Positions 1-7,298 of a stretch of DNA of 12,829 nucleotides are shown here, in pieces. Both the position numbers and the translations under genes were made by a program. Source of the stretch: Gammaproteobacteria bacterium (lineage in GTDB: Bacteria; Pseudomonadota; Gammaproteobacteria; DSM-19610); contig JAUXDG010000056.1 of assembly GCA_030618475.1 (NCBI GenBank), forward strand, positions 1-12,829, written 5' to 3'. A model generated the notes under the pieces. The model did no database searches and was not told where the DNA came from. It worked only from the letters and a program-made list of their open reading frames with translations. Each line of letters starts with the position of its first letter. Positions within the stretch are counted from its first letter, which is position 1.

Positions 1-70
1 TCGGGTTTTCGCCGCCGATTTTGATGGAACCTATTTGTATTTCGCGTGTCGAATTGCGTTTTCGATTCAT
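1..70 (-). CDS. ispG: IspG (GcpE), N-terminal fragment, cut by the window edge
   Basis: IspG is the [4Fe-4S] (E)-4-hydroxy-3-methylbut-2-enyl-diphosphate synthase, the penultimate MEP-pathway enzyme. Only the first 23 codons lie in the window. Read from position 70 downwards they give a short basic start containing RKRNSTREI, then QIGSIKIGGENP, which matches the usual IspG opening (a basic S/T-R stretch, then I-x-I-G-x-x-x-I-G-G-x-x-P just before the family's VQSMT motif). The ATG at 68-70 overlaps the TGA of dxs by four bases (ATGA), typical of translational coupling. dxs and ispG would thus form a minus-strand MEP operon, while ispH, the next enzyme of the pathway, starts the divergent operon. 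The catalytic cysteines lie outside the window, so the call rests on N-terminal similarity plus context. Confidence 0.75.
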   Translation of the reverse strand, partial: MNRKRNSTREIQIGSIKIGGENP

Positions 71-2028
71 GTCCGAATTCTCTTGAATCCGATAGACAGG
101 TTCAGGTAGTGATTCTCGACCTCACGAACCAGGCCCTCTGCGCTCAATCCACAGTCAGCGAGCAGTTCCTCGCGAGGTCCATGATCAAGAAATTCATCCG
201 GCAAACCGACGTTGATAATCGGGGTCTGAAGCTGGCTTGCGGCCAGGTATTCGTTCACCGCGCTGCCGGCGCCACCTGCCACAACGTTGTCTTCGACAGT
301 GACCAGAAGTTGGTGGCTGGCTGCCATCTCCGCTATCAGGGATTCGTCCAGAGGTTTTACAAATCGCATGTTAACGACGCTCGCATCGAGCCGCTCTGCA
401 GCTTCCATTGCATTCGATACCATGGCTCCGAAAGCAAGAATTGCGGTCTTCTTTCCGTGCCGGCAGACCTTTCCCTTGCCGATTGGCAATGCTTTCATTT
501 CCGGCTCGACCGGCATACCCGGGCCGCGACCGCGCGGGTACCGTACCGCCGTGGGTTGGTCCTGCAGGAAGCCGGTGTACAACATTTTCCGGCATTCGTC
601 TTCGTCGGCGGGTGCCATGACGATCAGGTTCGGGATACAGCGCAGGAAGCTGAGATCAAAACTGCCGGCATGCGTGGCGCCGTCCGGACCCACCAGGCCT
701 GCCCGGTCAATGGCAAACAAGACGGGTAGATTTTGAATCGCGACATCATGGATGAATTGGTCGTAGGCGCGTTGCAGGAAGGTTGAGTAAATGGCTACCA
801 CCGGCTTCATGCCATCACACGCTATGCCGGCCGCCAGCGTTACAGCATGCTGTTCAGCAATCCCAACGTCGAAATACCGCTCGGGGAAACGTTTGCAAAA
901 CTCGACCAGTCCAGAACCCTCACGCATCGCGGGTGTGATTCCCACCAGGCGCTGATCCTTCTCCGCCATGTCACAGATCCAGTTGCCGAATACCTGGGTG
1001 TAAGACGGTGAGGTGGCCTTTTTAGCGGGTATCATTCCGACACCCGAGGCGAAGGGAGTGACGGCATGATAGGCAACAGGATCTTCTTCCGCCGGTTCAT
1101 AACCATTGCCTTTGCGCGTTACAACATGCAGGAGTCGTGGGCCTTTCCTGCCTGAGAGCTTGCGCAATACGCTCACCATGGCCTGGAGATCATGTCCGTC
1201 TACCGGACCGTAATATTCGAACCCGAGTGCTGCGAAGAGCGTGGCGGGGGTGAGCATTTTCTTAACACGCTGTTCCGCGCGTTTAGCGATTGCCTTGACC
1301 TGCGGGAGTAGTCTGAGGGAATTCCATCCCTTGTCATGGTTTGTTGGAAACGACCAACCGTTCAATAACTGCGTTAAATGATTCGACAGTGCACCCACGT
1401 TGGGTGAAATGGACATGTTGTTATCGTTAAGGACAACCAGTATGTCAGCGTTGAGATCACCGGCATGGTCCAGTGCTTCAAACGCCATACCAGCCGTCAT
1501 GGCACCATCGCCGATCACACTGACAACCTTGCGGTCATCCCCGCTCTGTTTGGCGGCGATTGCCATGCCCAGCGCGCCGCTTATCGATGTTCCGGCGTGT
1601 GCGACACCGAATGTGTCGAAGCGGCTTTCGATGCGTTTCGGAAATCCGGATAAACCCCCTTTTTCGCGAATCGTGTGGAGCAAGGTTCGCCGACCGGTGA
1701 TGATTTTGTGAGGATAACATTGGTGGCCTATGTCCCACACCAGACGGTCTTCCGGGGTGTTGAAAACATAATGCAGAGCCAGGGTTAGTTCTGTCGCACC
1801 CAATCCCGACGCAAAGTGTCCGCCACTTTTCGCGACCGACTGGATGAGATATTGACGAAGTTCAAGAGCGACCGCTTCAAGGCTCGATTCGGAGAACTTG
1901 CGCAAATCAGAAGGCGCGTCGATCGTTTCCAGCAGGGCGAATCGCCTGGCGGTGAGTTTATCCGACCTACGGTAGGAAGGTGTGGCCAGTAGCTGCTCAG
2001 CTTGCCTGTATGAGATTACCGCATTCAC
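67..2028 (-). CDS. dxs: 1-deoxy-D-xylulose-5-phosphate synthase (Dxs)
   Basis: This thiamine-diphosphate enzyme condenses pyruvate and glyceraldehyde 3-phosphate, the first and usually flux-setting step of the cytosolic MEP isoprenoid pathway. At 653 residues it is complete. Visible landmarks are the substrate/cofactor histidine in SGGHFASGLG (H71), the ThDP/Mg motif GDGAMTAG (173-180) leading to NDNNMSIS, the catalytic glutamate in VGIAEQHAV (E392), and the transketolase C-terminal domain from about 520. The GTG start at 2028 is supported by a GAGGAG Shine-Dalgarno sequence at 2035-2040 with 6-base spacing. Family similarity begins near ALLETIDAPSDLRK (31-44), so about 30 residues precede the usual Dxs start; they have no recognisable feature. 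The gene overlaps ispG downstream by four bases and is transcribed away from ispH. In this setting Dxs feeds precursor to hopanoid synthesis as well as quinones and undecaprenol. Confidence 0.97.
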   Translation of the reverse strand: MNAVISYRQAEQLLATPSYRRSDKLTARRFALLETIDAPSDLRKFSESSLEAVALELRQYLIQSVAKSGGHFASGLGATELTLALHYVFNTPEDRLVWDIGHQCYPHKIITGRRTLLHTIREKGGLSGFPKRIESRFDTFGVAHAGTSISGALGMAIAAKQSGDDRKVVSVIGDGAMTAGMAFEALDHAGDLNADILVVLNDNNMSISPNVGALSNHLTQLLNGWSFPTNHDKGWNSLRLLPQVKAIAKRAEQRVKKMLTPATLFAALGFEYYGPVDGHDLQAMVSVLRKLSGRKGPRLLHVVTRKGNGYEPAEEDPVAYHAVTPFASGVGMIPAKKATSPSYTQVFGNWICDMAEKDQRLVGITPAMREGSGLVEFCKRFPERYFDVGIAEQHAVTLAAGIACDGMKPVVAIYSTFLQRAYDQFIHDVAIQNLPVLFAIDRAGLVGPDGATHAGSFDLSFLRCIPNLIVMAPADEDECRKMLYTGFLQDQPTAVRYPRGRGPGMPVEPEMKALPIGKGKVCRHGKKTAILAFGAMVSNAMEAAERLDASVVNMRFVKPLDESLIAEMAASHQLLVTVEDNVVAGGAGSAVNEYLAASQLQTPIINVGLPDEFLDHGPREELLADCGLSAEGLVREVENHYLNLSIGFKRIRT

Positions 2029-2133
2029 TCTCGACTCCTCACCATGATGGTTGCATTTATCCCCCCCCTTGAGCTGGCAAACGGGTTGCGTGGTCAGGTC
2101 GATATTTTACTGTTTGGCATTCGGTAAGATGGG

Positions 2134-2174
2134 AAAGTTCCATGAATGGCCGCAAAAATACCCTTGGGAACTTT
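2134..2174. repeat. Inverted repeat in the dxs/ispH divergent region
   Basis: AAAGTTCC at 2134-2141 is exactly complementary to GGAACTTT at 2167-2174, separated by 25 bases, and one or two weaker pairs extend it outward. It sits between the likely promoters of two MEP-pathway units. It could be an operator shared by both directions or a leader hairpin of the minus-strand transcript. An 8-bp arm can arise by chance, so the functional reading is weak. Confidence 0.35.
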
Positions 2175-2248
2175 TCTTATTGACCGCGGTATAACTTTGT
2201 ATCAGCCGTATAGTCGCTGTTGGTTCAGGCTTATTCGATCCGTAAACG

Positions 2249-2291
2249 CCAGGACACATGATTCATTTGAAATTATTTGTGCTGTGCCTGG
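2249..2291 (+). promoter_or_regulatory. Predicted leader hairpin upstream of ispH
   Basis: CCAGG (2249-2253) plus CACA (2255-2258) pair with TGTGCCTGG (2283-2291), giving a 9-bp stem with a single bulged A at 2254 and a 24-base AT-rich loop. The structure ends about 46 bases before the ispH ATG and would lie in the 5' untranslated region if transcription starts upstream. No T-tract follows, so it is not an intrinsic terminator. It matches no riboswitch class I recognise. Confidence 0.3.
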
Positions 2292-2337
2292 ATCGAGACA
2301 AGGCGGCCGTTGAAAGCCATAACCGGAGGAGCAGGAT

Positions 2338-3318
2338 ATGGAGGTCATACTAGCAAAGCCGAGAGGATTCTGTGCCGGTGTAGTTCGGGCGATAGCAATC
2401 GTTGAGACTGCACTGGAGATCTACGGTTCTCCTGTTTACGTGTTACATGAGATTGTCCATAACCATCATGTGGTGAAGGACCTGCAGGAACGTGGTGCCG
2501 TGTTTGTTGAAAAACTTTCGGATGTCCCGCCGAGCGCTGTTCTTATATTCAGTGCTCACGGCGTCTCGAACGCAGTTGTCTGTGAGGCGCAGACCAGGCA
2601 TCTGGATATTATCGACGCGACCTGCCCTTTGGTGTCCAAAGTCCACCTTGAGGTTGCACGGTTTGCCCGTGCCGGCCGGGAAGTGGTCTTGATCGGGCAC
2701 GCCGGTCATCCGGAAGTCAATGGCACTCTGGGTCAATACAATCCCGCTGGCGGAGGGGCGATTTATCTGGTCGAGACCATCAAAGATGCCGAGAACCTCG
2801 AAGTACGTGATCCTGACAATACGGCAGTCGTGACCCAGACCACATTATCGGTGGACGATACTGCCCGCATCATTGAATTATTGCACCAACGTTTCCCCAA
2901 CATTATCGAACCACACAAAGAGGATATTTGTTACGCAACACAAAACCGTCAGAATTCAGTGAGGCAGTTGGCCGGCGAGGTTGACGTGCTGCTTGTCGTC
3001 GGGGCTCGCAACAGTTCGAACTCCAACCGACTGCGCGAAGTAGGTGAACAGATGGGGGTGCCGTCATATCTTGTCGAGGATGCCGGTGACGTGGATCCCG
3101 CATGGTTTCGTCGCAGTTCCCGCGTTGGTGTAACTGCCGGGGCTTCTGCGCCTGAAGTACTGGTCCGTGGGGTGCTGGAGTTACTCTACAAACTGGGTGC
3201 AGATCATGCGAGCGAGTTGGCCGCATCCGCTGAAGTTACCATGTTCCAGCTCCCTGGCATATTGAAGAAGCAGCTTGCAAATGCTGCCGGTGGGCACAGG
3301 GTAAGGAGGTTTTTATGA
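2338..3318 (+). CDS. ispH: 4-hydroxy-3-methylbut-2-enyl diphosphate reductase (IspH/LytB)
   Basis: IspH is the last MEP-pathway enzyme, an iron-sulfur reductase that turns HMBPP into IPP and DMAPP in the cytosol. The protein is 326 residues, close to the family norm (about 310-320). The three cluster-ligating cysteines are present at C12 (GFCAGV), C96 (DATCPLV) and C198 (DICYATQNRQ). The catalytic glutamate is E126 in GHPEVNGT, and the substrate-binding S-S-N stretch is in ARNSSNSNRL (223-232). A GGAGGA ribosome-binding site at 2325-2330 lies 7 bases before the ATG. The final codons contain a strong AAGGAGG, and the TGA overlaps the hpnH ATG by four bases (ATGA), so the two are translationally coupled. 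Its place at the head of the hopanoid/Mla operon links precursor supply to hopanoid modification. Confidence 0.97.
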   Translation: MEVILAKPRGFCAGVVRAIAIVETALEIYGSPVYVLHEIVHNHHVVKDLQERGAVFVEKLSDVPPSAVLIFSAHGVSNAVVCEAQTRHLDIIDATCPLVSKVHLEVARFARAGREVVLIGHAGHPEVNGTLGQYNPAGGGAIYLVETIKDAENLEVRDPDNTAVVTQTTLSVDDTARIIELLHQRFPNIIEPHKEDICYATQNRQNSVRQLAGEVDVLLVVGARNSSNSNRLREVGEQMGVPSYLVEDAGDVDPAWFRRSSRVGVTAGASAPEVLVRGVLELLYKLGADHASELAASAEVTMFQLPGILKKQLANAAGGHRVRRFL

Positions 3319-4436
3319 GTATTCCTCTACGGCAGCAGTATCAGGTTGCACGATATATCGTCGGTCGGAAACTCAGAGGTGCGCGACGCTACCCGCTGGT
3401 ACTTATGCTGGAACCACTGTTTCGTTGCAACCTGGCCTGTGCCGGTTGTGGGAAGATCGATTATCCAGCGGAGATCCTCAACCGACGTTTGAGCGTTGAC
3501 GAGTGTGTCGAAGCTGTTGAGGAATGCGGGGCACCAATTGTGTCCATAGCAGGGGGTGAGCCGCTGGTACACAAGGAAATGCCGGAAATCGTGTCTCAAA
3601 TTATCCGGCGCAAACGGTTTGTGTATCTGTGTACCAATGCGCTGCTGCTCGCCAGGCAACTCGGCGACTATAGCCCCTCTACTTACTTCAATATCTCTAT
3701 TCATCTCGATGGCGGGCGCGATAGGCACGATGCTTCGGTGTGCCAGCGAGGCGTATACGACAAGGCGGTGGATGCCATCAGGCTCTGTATCGCCAAAGGC
3801 TTCCGGGTAACGATCAACTGCACCCTGTTTCAGGGAGAGACTGCAGAAGAAATTGCGGGCTTTTTTGATTCGGCTATGGCTTTGGGGATAGAAGGCATCA
3901 CTGTTTCTCCCGGGTTCAGTTATGGGCATGCACCGGACCAGGAGGTGTTTCTGGAGCGACATGCTACCAGGCAATTATTCAGGGATATTTTCAAGCTGGA
4001 TAAGGGGCGGAAATGGAAGTTCAACCACTCCAGTCTGTTCCTGGATTTTCTTGCCGGCAACCAGTCTTTTGAGTGTACGCCTTGGGGGAATCCGACACGT
4101 AATGTCTTCGGCTGGCAGAAACCCTGCTACTTACTTGTAGACGAAGGATACGCACCGAGTTACCAGGCACTGATGGATGAGACAGAATGGGATAAATATG
4201 GTACGGGACGAAATCCAAAATGTGCAAACTGTATGGCGCACTGTGGATATGAACCCACCGCAGTCAACGCAGCATTTTCCCGTCCGTTGGAAGCATTGCG
4301 AACGTCGCTACACGGGCCCCGGACACACGGACCTATGGTACCGGAGTTAGTTGCTCATTATGGTTCATCGCAGCGAGCTGGCGCGGCCGAGGTGGTGGTG
4401 GATGTGCTGGATGGTAAACGGGGCATATCCCCCTGA
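3315..4436 (+). CDS. hpnH: Hopanoid biosynthesis radical SAM protein HpnH (adenosylhopane synthase)
   Basis: In characterised hopanoid producers HpnH adds a 5'-deoxyadenosyl group to diploptene, giving adenosylhopane, the first committed intermediate of the extended C35 hopanoids. The 373-residue protein carries the radical SAM motif CNLACAGC (C38, C42, C45) in the HpnH-typical setting EPLFRCNLACAGCGKIDYP, then the SAM-binding IAGGEPL stretch (about 78-84). Further C-terminal cysteines include ECTPWG, KPCYL and the cluster CANCMAHCGYE, the last typical of this subfamily. The ATG at 3315 is preceded by AAGGAGG (3303-3309) with 5-base spacing and overlaps the ispH stop. hpnM follows after a 22-base gap. 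No squalene-hopene cyclase (shc/hpnF) lies in the window, so the substrate must be made by genes elsewhere. The identification is firm from the motif context; activity was not tested. Confidence 0.95.
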   Translation: MSIPLRQQYQVARYIVGRKLRGARRYPLVLMLEPLFRCNLACAGCGKIDYPAEILNRRLSVDECVEAVEECGAPIVSIAGGEPLVHKEMPEIVSQIIRRKRFVYLCTNALLLARQLGDYSPSTYFNISIHLDGGRDRHDASVCQRGVYDKAVDAIRLCIAKGFRVTINCTLFQGETAEEIAGFFDSAMALGIEGITVSPGFSYGHAPDQEVFLERHATRQLFRDIFKLDKGRKWKFNHSSLFLDFLAGNQSFECTPWGNPTRNVFGWQKPCYLLVDEGYAPSYQALMDETEWDKYGTGRNPKCANCMAHCGYEPTAVNAAFSRPLEALRTSLHGPRTHGPMVPELVAHYGSSQRAGAAEVVVDVLDGKRGISP

Positions 4437-4445
4437 AGGTCGTTC

Positions 4446-4461
4446 AGGAGGCATTGGCGTG
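4446..4461 (+). promoter_or_regulatory. Strong ribosome-binding site that favours the upstream GTG start of hpnM
   Basis: AGGAGG at 4446-4451 stands 7 bases before a GTG at 4459, ten bases after the hpnH stop. It is the best Shine-Dalgarno sequence in the hpnH-hpnM junction and favours starting hpnM at 4459 rather than at the internal GTG 4621. The latter has only GAAG at 4612-4615. Confidence 0.6.
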
Positions 4462-5256
4462 TTCAAGTTTCTCTATCCTTTCAGCATCATCAATCGTGAC
4501 TTGTCGGCTACAGTGGGTGGTCGCATTGTTCCGGAGCCGAGCCTGTTTGACGAGATTGACGGATCTTCCTCTATCAGAGTTGCATTGATCGATGATGGCA
4601 CGTTGGCCCGTGAAGTTATAGTGCGCGGCAATCACACCCGGATCGGTTTAACACATTTGCTGACGTTGTTGGTCCTCCTGGTGCCGACAAAGTTTTCTGT
4701 GGTAAGTGCTGACGAAGAGGCTCTCAATCCTGTCACTGTGATTCAGCGTTTCGAAGACATTCTTATCTCGGTCATGAAAAACGCCGAGGAACTTGGCTAT
4801 ATGGGCCGGCATGAACGCTTGTCTGCTGCGGTACTTGAAAGTCATCATTTTCCGACCATCGCACGAGTTGTTGCCGGCAAACACTGGAAGCGGCAGGAGC
4901 CCGAACAGCAAATACTCCTGACCGACACATTCAGTGAACTGAGTGTCGCCACCTACGCGGGTCAGTTTAACAGTTATTCCGGCGAGAACTTCAAAATAGG
5001 GTCGGAGCGACGGTTCGGGCAGGACAAGGCGGTTGTCCGTGCAGTGCTGTCGAGACCTGGCGGGAAGAAGCGGCAATTCGATTACATGTTGAAACGGTTT
5101 GATGGTGCCTGGCGTATCGTCAATATTACTGTGAATGGAGTGAGTGACTTGGCAATCAAGCGCGTAGAGTTTCGGAGTGTTATCGAGGATAAAGGCTTCG
5201 ATGCATTAATAGTGAAGCTGAGAGAAAAGATTTCTCTGTACGAGGCTGGATCTTAA
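4459..5256 (+). CDS. hpnM: HpnM, periplasmic MlaC/Ttg2D-family hopanoid-associated protein (start uncertain)
   Basis: The core resembles HpnM, the hopanoid-cluster branch of the MlaC/Ttg2D lipid-carrier family. It shows VIQRFEDILISVMKNAEELGYMGRHERL, ARVVAGKHWKR, the HpnM-like TYAGQFNSYSGENFKI, and a C-terminal part with DYMLKRFDGAWRIVNITVNGVSDLAIKR. MlaC-type proteins bind lipid tails in the periplasm and ferry lipids between an inner-membrane transporter and the outer membrane. A clear signal peptide (basic residues, then THLLTLLVLLVP, cleavage near VVSA/DEE) begins at an internal GTG at 4621, giving a 211-residue protein of normal family size. However, the strong AGGAGG precedes GTG 4459, which adds 54 residues before the signal sequence. 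I report the longer frame because of that ribosome-binding site; 4621-5256 is the conventional HpnM. The gene lies between hpnH and mlaE, 49 bases before the latter. Confidence 0.85.
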   Translation: MFKFLYPFSIINRDLSATVGGRIVPEPSLFDEIDGSSSIRVALIDDGTLAREVIVRGNHTRIGLTHLLTLLVLLVPTKFSVVSADEEALNPVTVIQRFEDILISVMKNAEELGYMGRHERLSAAVLESHHFPTIARVVAGKHWKRQEPEQQILLTDTFSELSVATYAGQFNSYSGENFKIGSERRFGQDKAVVRAVLSRPGGKKRQFDYMLKRFDGAWRIVNITVNGVSDLAIKRVEFRSVIEDKGFDALIVKLREKISLYEAGS

Positions 5257-5305
5257 TGCGATGGATGGCTGGAATCGGTAGAACAAGAACGGAAGATGGT
5301 GTTCG

Positions 5306-6439
5306 GTGATGGTGCGTCATGAGTCAAATGGTACCCCCGCGCTGATCCAGCTCGATAGCCAGAACCGGTTATTCTGTCGGGGTCGATGGACAGCCGATGC
5401 GGTGGCGGGTCTTGCCTCACCGCAGAGTCTGCTGCGGCTCTTTCCCGATAATTCAGTGACCCTGGATGCCAGCGGCATTGATGCACTGGATACGGCGGGT
5501 GCCTGTCAGCTCAAACGGATAGAATCAGATCTCCTTACTGCGGGTTATGAAGTCGGTATTACCGGCCTGCAGGACCGCTACCGCATTCTCCTTGATGAGA
5601 TCGAGTCGCACCCACTGGAAAACGTAGCCGGTCCTCTACCGACACCCGGCATGCTGGAGGCGGCTGGTCGCTGGTTCGTGGCAGGCAGAGATGAGATGGA
5701 GCGCTTTGTCGCCTTCTTTGCGGAGGTCATGTTGCGGCTCTTCTGGTTCGCCGGCCATCCGTGGCGAATCCGCTGGTCGGAAGCCTGGGGTAATGTTTAT
5801 GCGGCGGGTTGTAACGCCATCGTAATTGTTGGACTGCTGTCGTTTCTGATGGGCGTAGTCATCGCCTATCAGGGCGTAGCCCAGCTACGTATCTACGGTG
5901 CCAGCATTTACGTCGCGGACCTCGTCGGTTTGTCATTGCTGAGAGAGTTGGCGCCACTGTTGACAGCAATCATCATTGCCGGACGTACCGGATCGGCCTA
6001 TGCCGCGCAGATCGGAACCATGCAGGTCACCGAAGAGATTTCGGCATTACGAACGATAGGGGTATCCCCCCTCGACCTGCTTGTGGTGCCGAAAATGCTG
6101 GCGTTGCTTCTGGTTCTGCCACTGCTGGCCGTGTTTGCCGATATTCTGGGCGTACTGGGCGGTATGGTGATGGCCAGGATCCAGCTCAATATAGGGTTTG
6201 CAGCCTTTCTCGATCGAATCGCCGAGTCGGTCTCGTTACGCTCATTTCTTATTGGTGTCTGTAAGGCGCCGGTGTTTGCCGGAATTATCGCGATTGTTGG
6301 TTGTTACCAGGGATTCCAGGTCAGTGGTGGCGCTGAAAGCGTGGGGCAGCGTACAACCGTGGCGGTTGTTCACGCGATCTTTCTTGTGATCGTCGCGGAT
6401 GCGTTGTTCTCGGTCGTATTCAGTGCACTTGGTATCTAG
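5306..6439 (+). CDS. mlaE: MlaE-family lipid ABC transporter permease with N-terminal MlaB-like STAS domain
   Basis: This is the inner-membrane permease of an MCE-type lipid transporter. Residues about 12-100 form a STAS domain like the separate MlaB of enteric bacteria (SVTLDASGIDALDTAGACQL, with the conserved D62-T63). Residues about 150-377 are the MlaE permease. It shows the family core LLRELAPLLTAIIIAGRTGSA at 211-231 and the coupling segment GTMQVTEEISALRTIGVSP that contacts the ATPase. It also has five or so hydrophobic helices (about 168-188, 205-228, 260-288, 315-335, 352-375). At 377 residues it is about 115 longer than E. coli MlaE, the difference being the fused STAS and linker. 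The start is GTG 5306 or ATG 5309, with GGAAG at 5291-5295. No separate mlaB is visible, which fits the fusion. mlaF begins 10 bases after its stop. Confidence 0.93.
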   Translation: MMVRHESNGTPALIQLDSQNRLFCRGRWTADAVAGLASPQSLLRLFPDNSVTLDASGIDALDTAGACQLKRIESDLLTAGYEVGITGLQDRYRILLDEIESHPLENVAGPLPTPGMLEAAGRWFVAGRDEMERFVAFFAEVMLRLFWFAGHPWRIRWSEAWGNVYAAGCNAIVIVGLLSFLMGVVIAYQGVAQLRIYGASIYVADLVGLSLLRELAPLLTAIIIAGRTGSAYAAQIGTMQVTEEISALRTIGVSPLDLLVVPKMLALLLVLPLLAVFADILGVLGGMVMARIQLNIGFAAFLDRIAESVSLRSFLIGVCKAPVFAGIIAIVGCYQGFQVSGGAESVGQRTTVAVVHAIFLVIVADALFSVVFSALGI

Positions 6440-6449
6440 GAGCATAGCT

Positions 6450-7226
6450 GTGTCAGGGCAAGCCGGAAAGCATATTGTTGTGAAGATGCGCGGTGTTACC
6501 ACCCATATGGGTGGTCGACGAATACACGATAAAATAGATCTCGATATCGTTGAAGGGGAGATCTTTGCGCTTGTTGGCGGAAGTGGTACAGGTAAGACAA
6601 CCCTCATGCACGAAATGATCATGCTTCGGAAGCCTGATGCCGGGGCAATACAACTGCTTGGCAAGGACCTGGCCAGAATTACGCGCGCCGAAAGACAGGT
6701 GTTGCGAAAGCAATTCGGTGTGCTGTTTCAGCACGGTGCTTTATTCAGTTCGTTGACTGTGCTTGAGAATGTGGGTTTCCCGTTACGCGAGCACACACTA
6801 CTGGATAATGAACTTATTGACAGCGTTGCCCGGGTGAAAATCATGCAGGCCGGCTTACCTGCCGACGCCGCTTTCCGGTATCCGCGGGAATTGAGTGGAG
6901 GCATGATCAAGCGTGCGGCGCTTGCCAGGGCCATGGCACTGGATCCGAAAATTCTGTTTCTTGATGAGCCGACGTCCGGGCTTGATCCACACAGTGCGAG
7001 CGCTTTTGATGACCTGGTTCTGCGCATGAAGCAGTGGTTCGGGTTGACCGTGGTTATGGTAACCCATGACCTCGATACCTTGTGGCAGGCCGCTGACAGG
7101 GTCGCGGTGCTGGGAGAGAGTCGGCTGCTTGGCATGGGCGATATGGATTCACTGTCACGTGAGAGTCACCCGTTGATAAGCCAGTTTTTCGAAGGACCAC
7201 GAGCACGTCACCGGCATACAAGCTGA
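6450..7226 (+). CDS. mlaF: MlaF-family lipid ABC transporter ATP-binding protein
   Basis: This cytosolic ATPase drives the MlaFED-type transporter. The 258-residue protein has every ABC motif: Walker A GGSGTGKTT (43-51), Q-loop Q94 in LFQHGALFS, signature LSGGMIKR (148-155), Walker B ILFLDEP (168-174) with D-loop SGLDPHSA, and switch histidine H206 in VTHDLDT. The signature LSGGM, rather than LSGGQ, is typical of MlaF/Mkl proteins. The frame is open from 6399, but GTG 6450 is the likely start. It lies 7 bases after AGGAG (6438-6442) and does not overlap mlaE, and the family's sequence begins about there (IVVKMRGVTTHMGGRRI). The C terminus (ISQFFEGPRARHRHTS) is like that of MlaF, whose C-terminal tail takes part in dimer contacts in E. 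coli. mlaD follows after 72 bases. Confidence 0.95.
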   Translation: MSGQAGKHIVVKMRGVTTHMGGRRIHDKIDLDIVEGEIFALVGGSGTGKTTLMHEMIMLRKPDAGAIQLLGKDLARITRAERQVLRKQFGVLFQHGALFSSLTVLENVGFPLREHTLLDNELIDSVARVKIMQAGLPADAAFRYPRELSGGMIKRAALARAMALDPKILFLDEPTSGLDPHSASAFDDLVLRMKQWFGLTVVMVTHDLDTLWQAADRVAVLGESRLLGMGDMDSLSRESHPLISQFFEGPRARHRHTS

Positions 7227-7298
7227 ACAGCAGAGAGATCGCGATGTCAGAATTACGAAATAGGTCTGTTTCCACTCGGTAATGGCAGGGCAGCGGGT

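Larger units (their letters stand above)
2029..2337. other. Divergent intergenic region between dxs and ispH
   Basis: These 309 bp hold no convincing gene and must carry the promoters of both the dxs-ispG and the ispH-hpn-mla transcription units. Visible elements are a run of seven C at about 2061-2067, an AT-rich stretch, and a TTGACC hexamer at 2180-2185 that resembles a -35 box for the plus direction. No -10 lies at a normal distance from it: TATAGT at 2209-2214 is 23 bases away. On the minus strand a TAAAAT lies near 2105-2110 without a good -35. I therefore do not call exact promoters. Two inverted repeats are listed separately. Confidence 0.6.

Noticed and set aside
46..729. 227-codon open frame on the plus strand opposite dxs
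   Set aside because: It lies wholly antisense to the well-supported dxs and ispG, has no recognisable domain, and reads as a shadow of their codon pattern.
2180..2214. Sigma-70 promoter for ispH using TTGACC and TATAGT
   Set aside because: The spacing is 23 bases, far from the 16-18 expected, so I describe the hexamers but do not call a promoter.
3327..3974. 215-codon open frame antisense to hpnH
   Set aside because: The opposite strand encodes HpnH with all its motifs; the antisense product has no domain or ribosome-binding site.
6242..6664. 140-codon minus-strand frame across the mlaE/mlaF junction
   Set aside because: Shadow of two strong plus-strand genes; composition and lack of motifs argue against coding.
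7244..7284. Short frame (12 codons) beginning at ATG 7244 in the mlaF-mlaD gap, followed by an overlapping ATG
   Set aside because: Too short to judge, no conserved feature, and the weak upstream purines could be chance.
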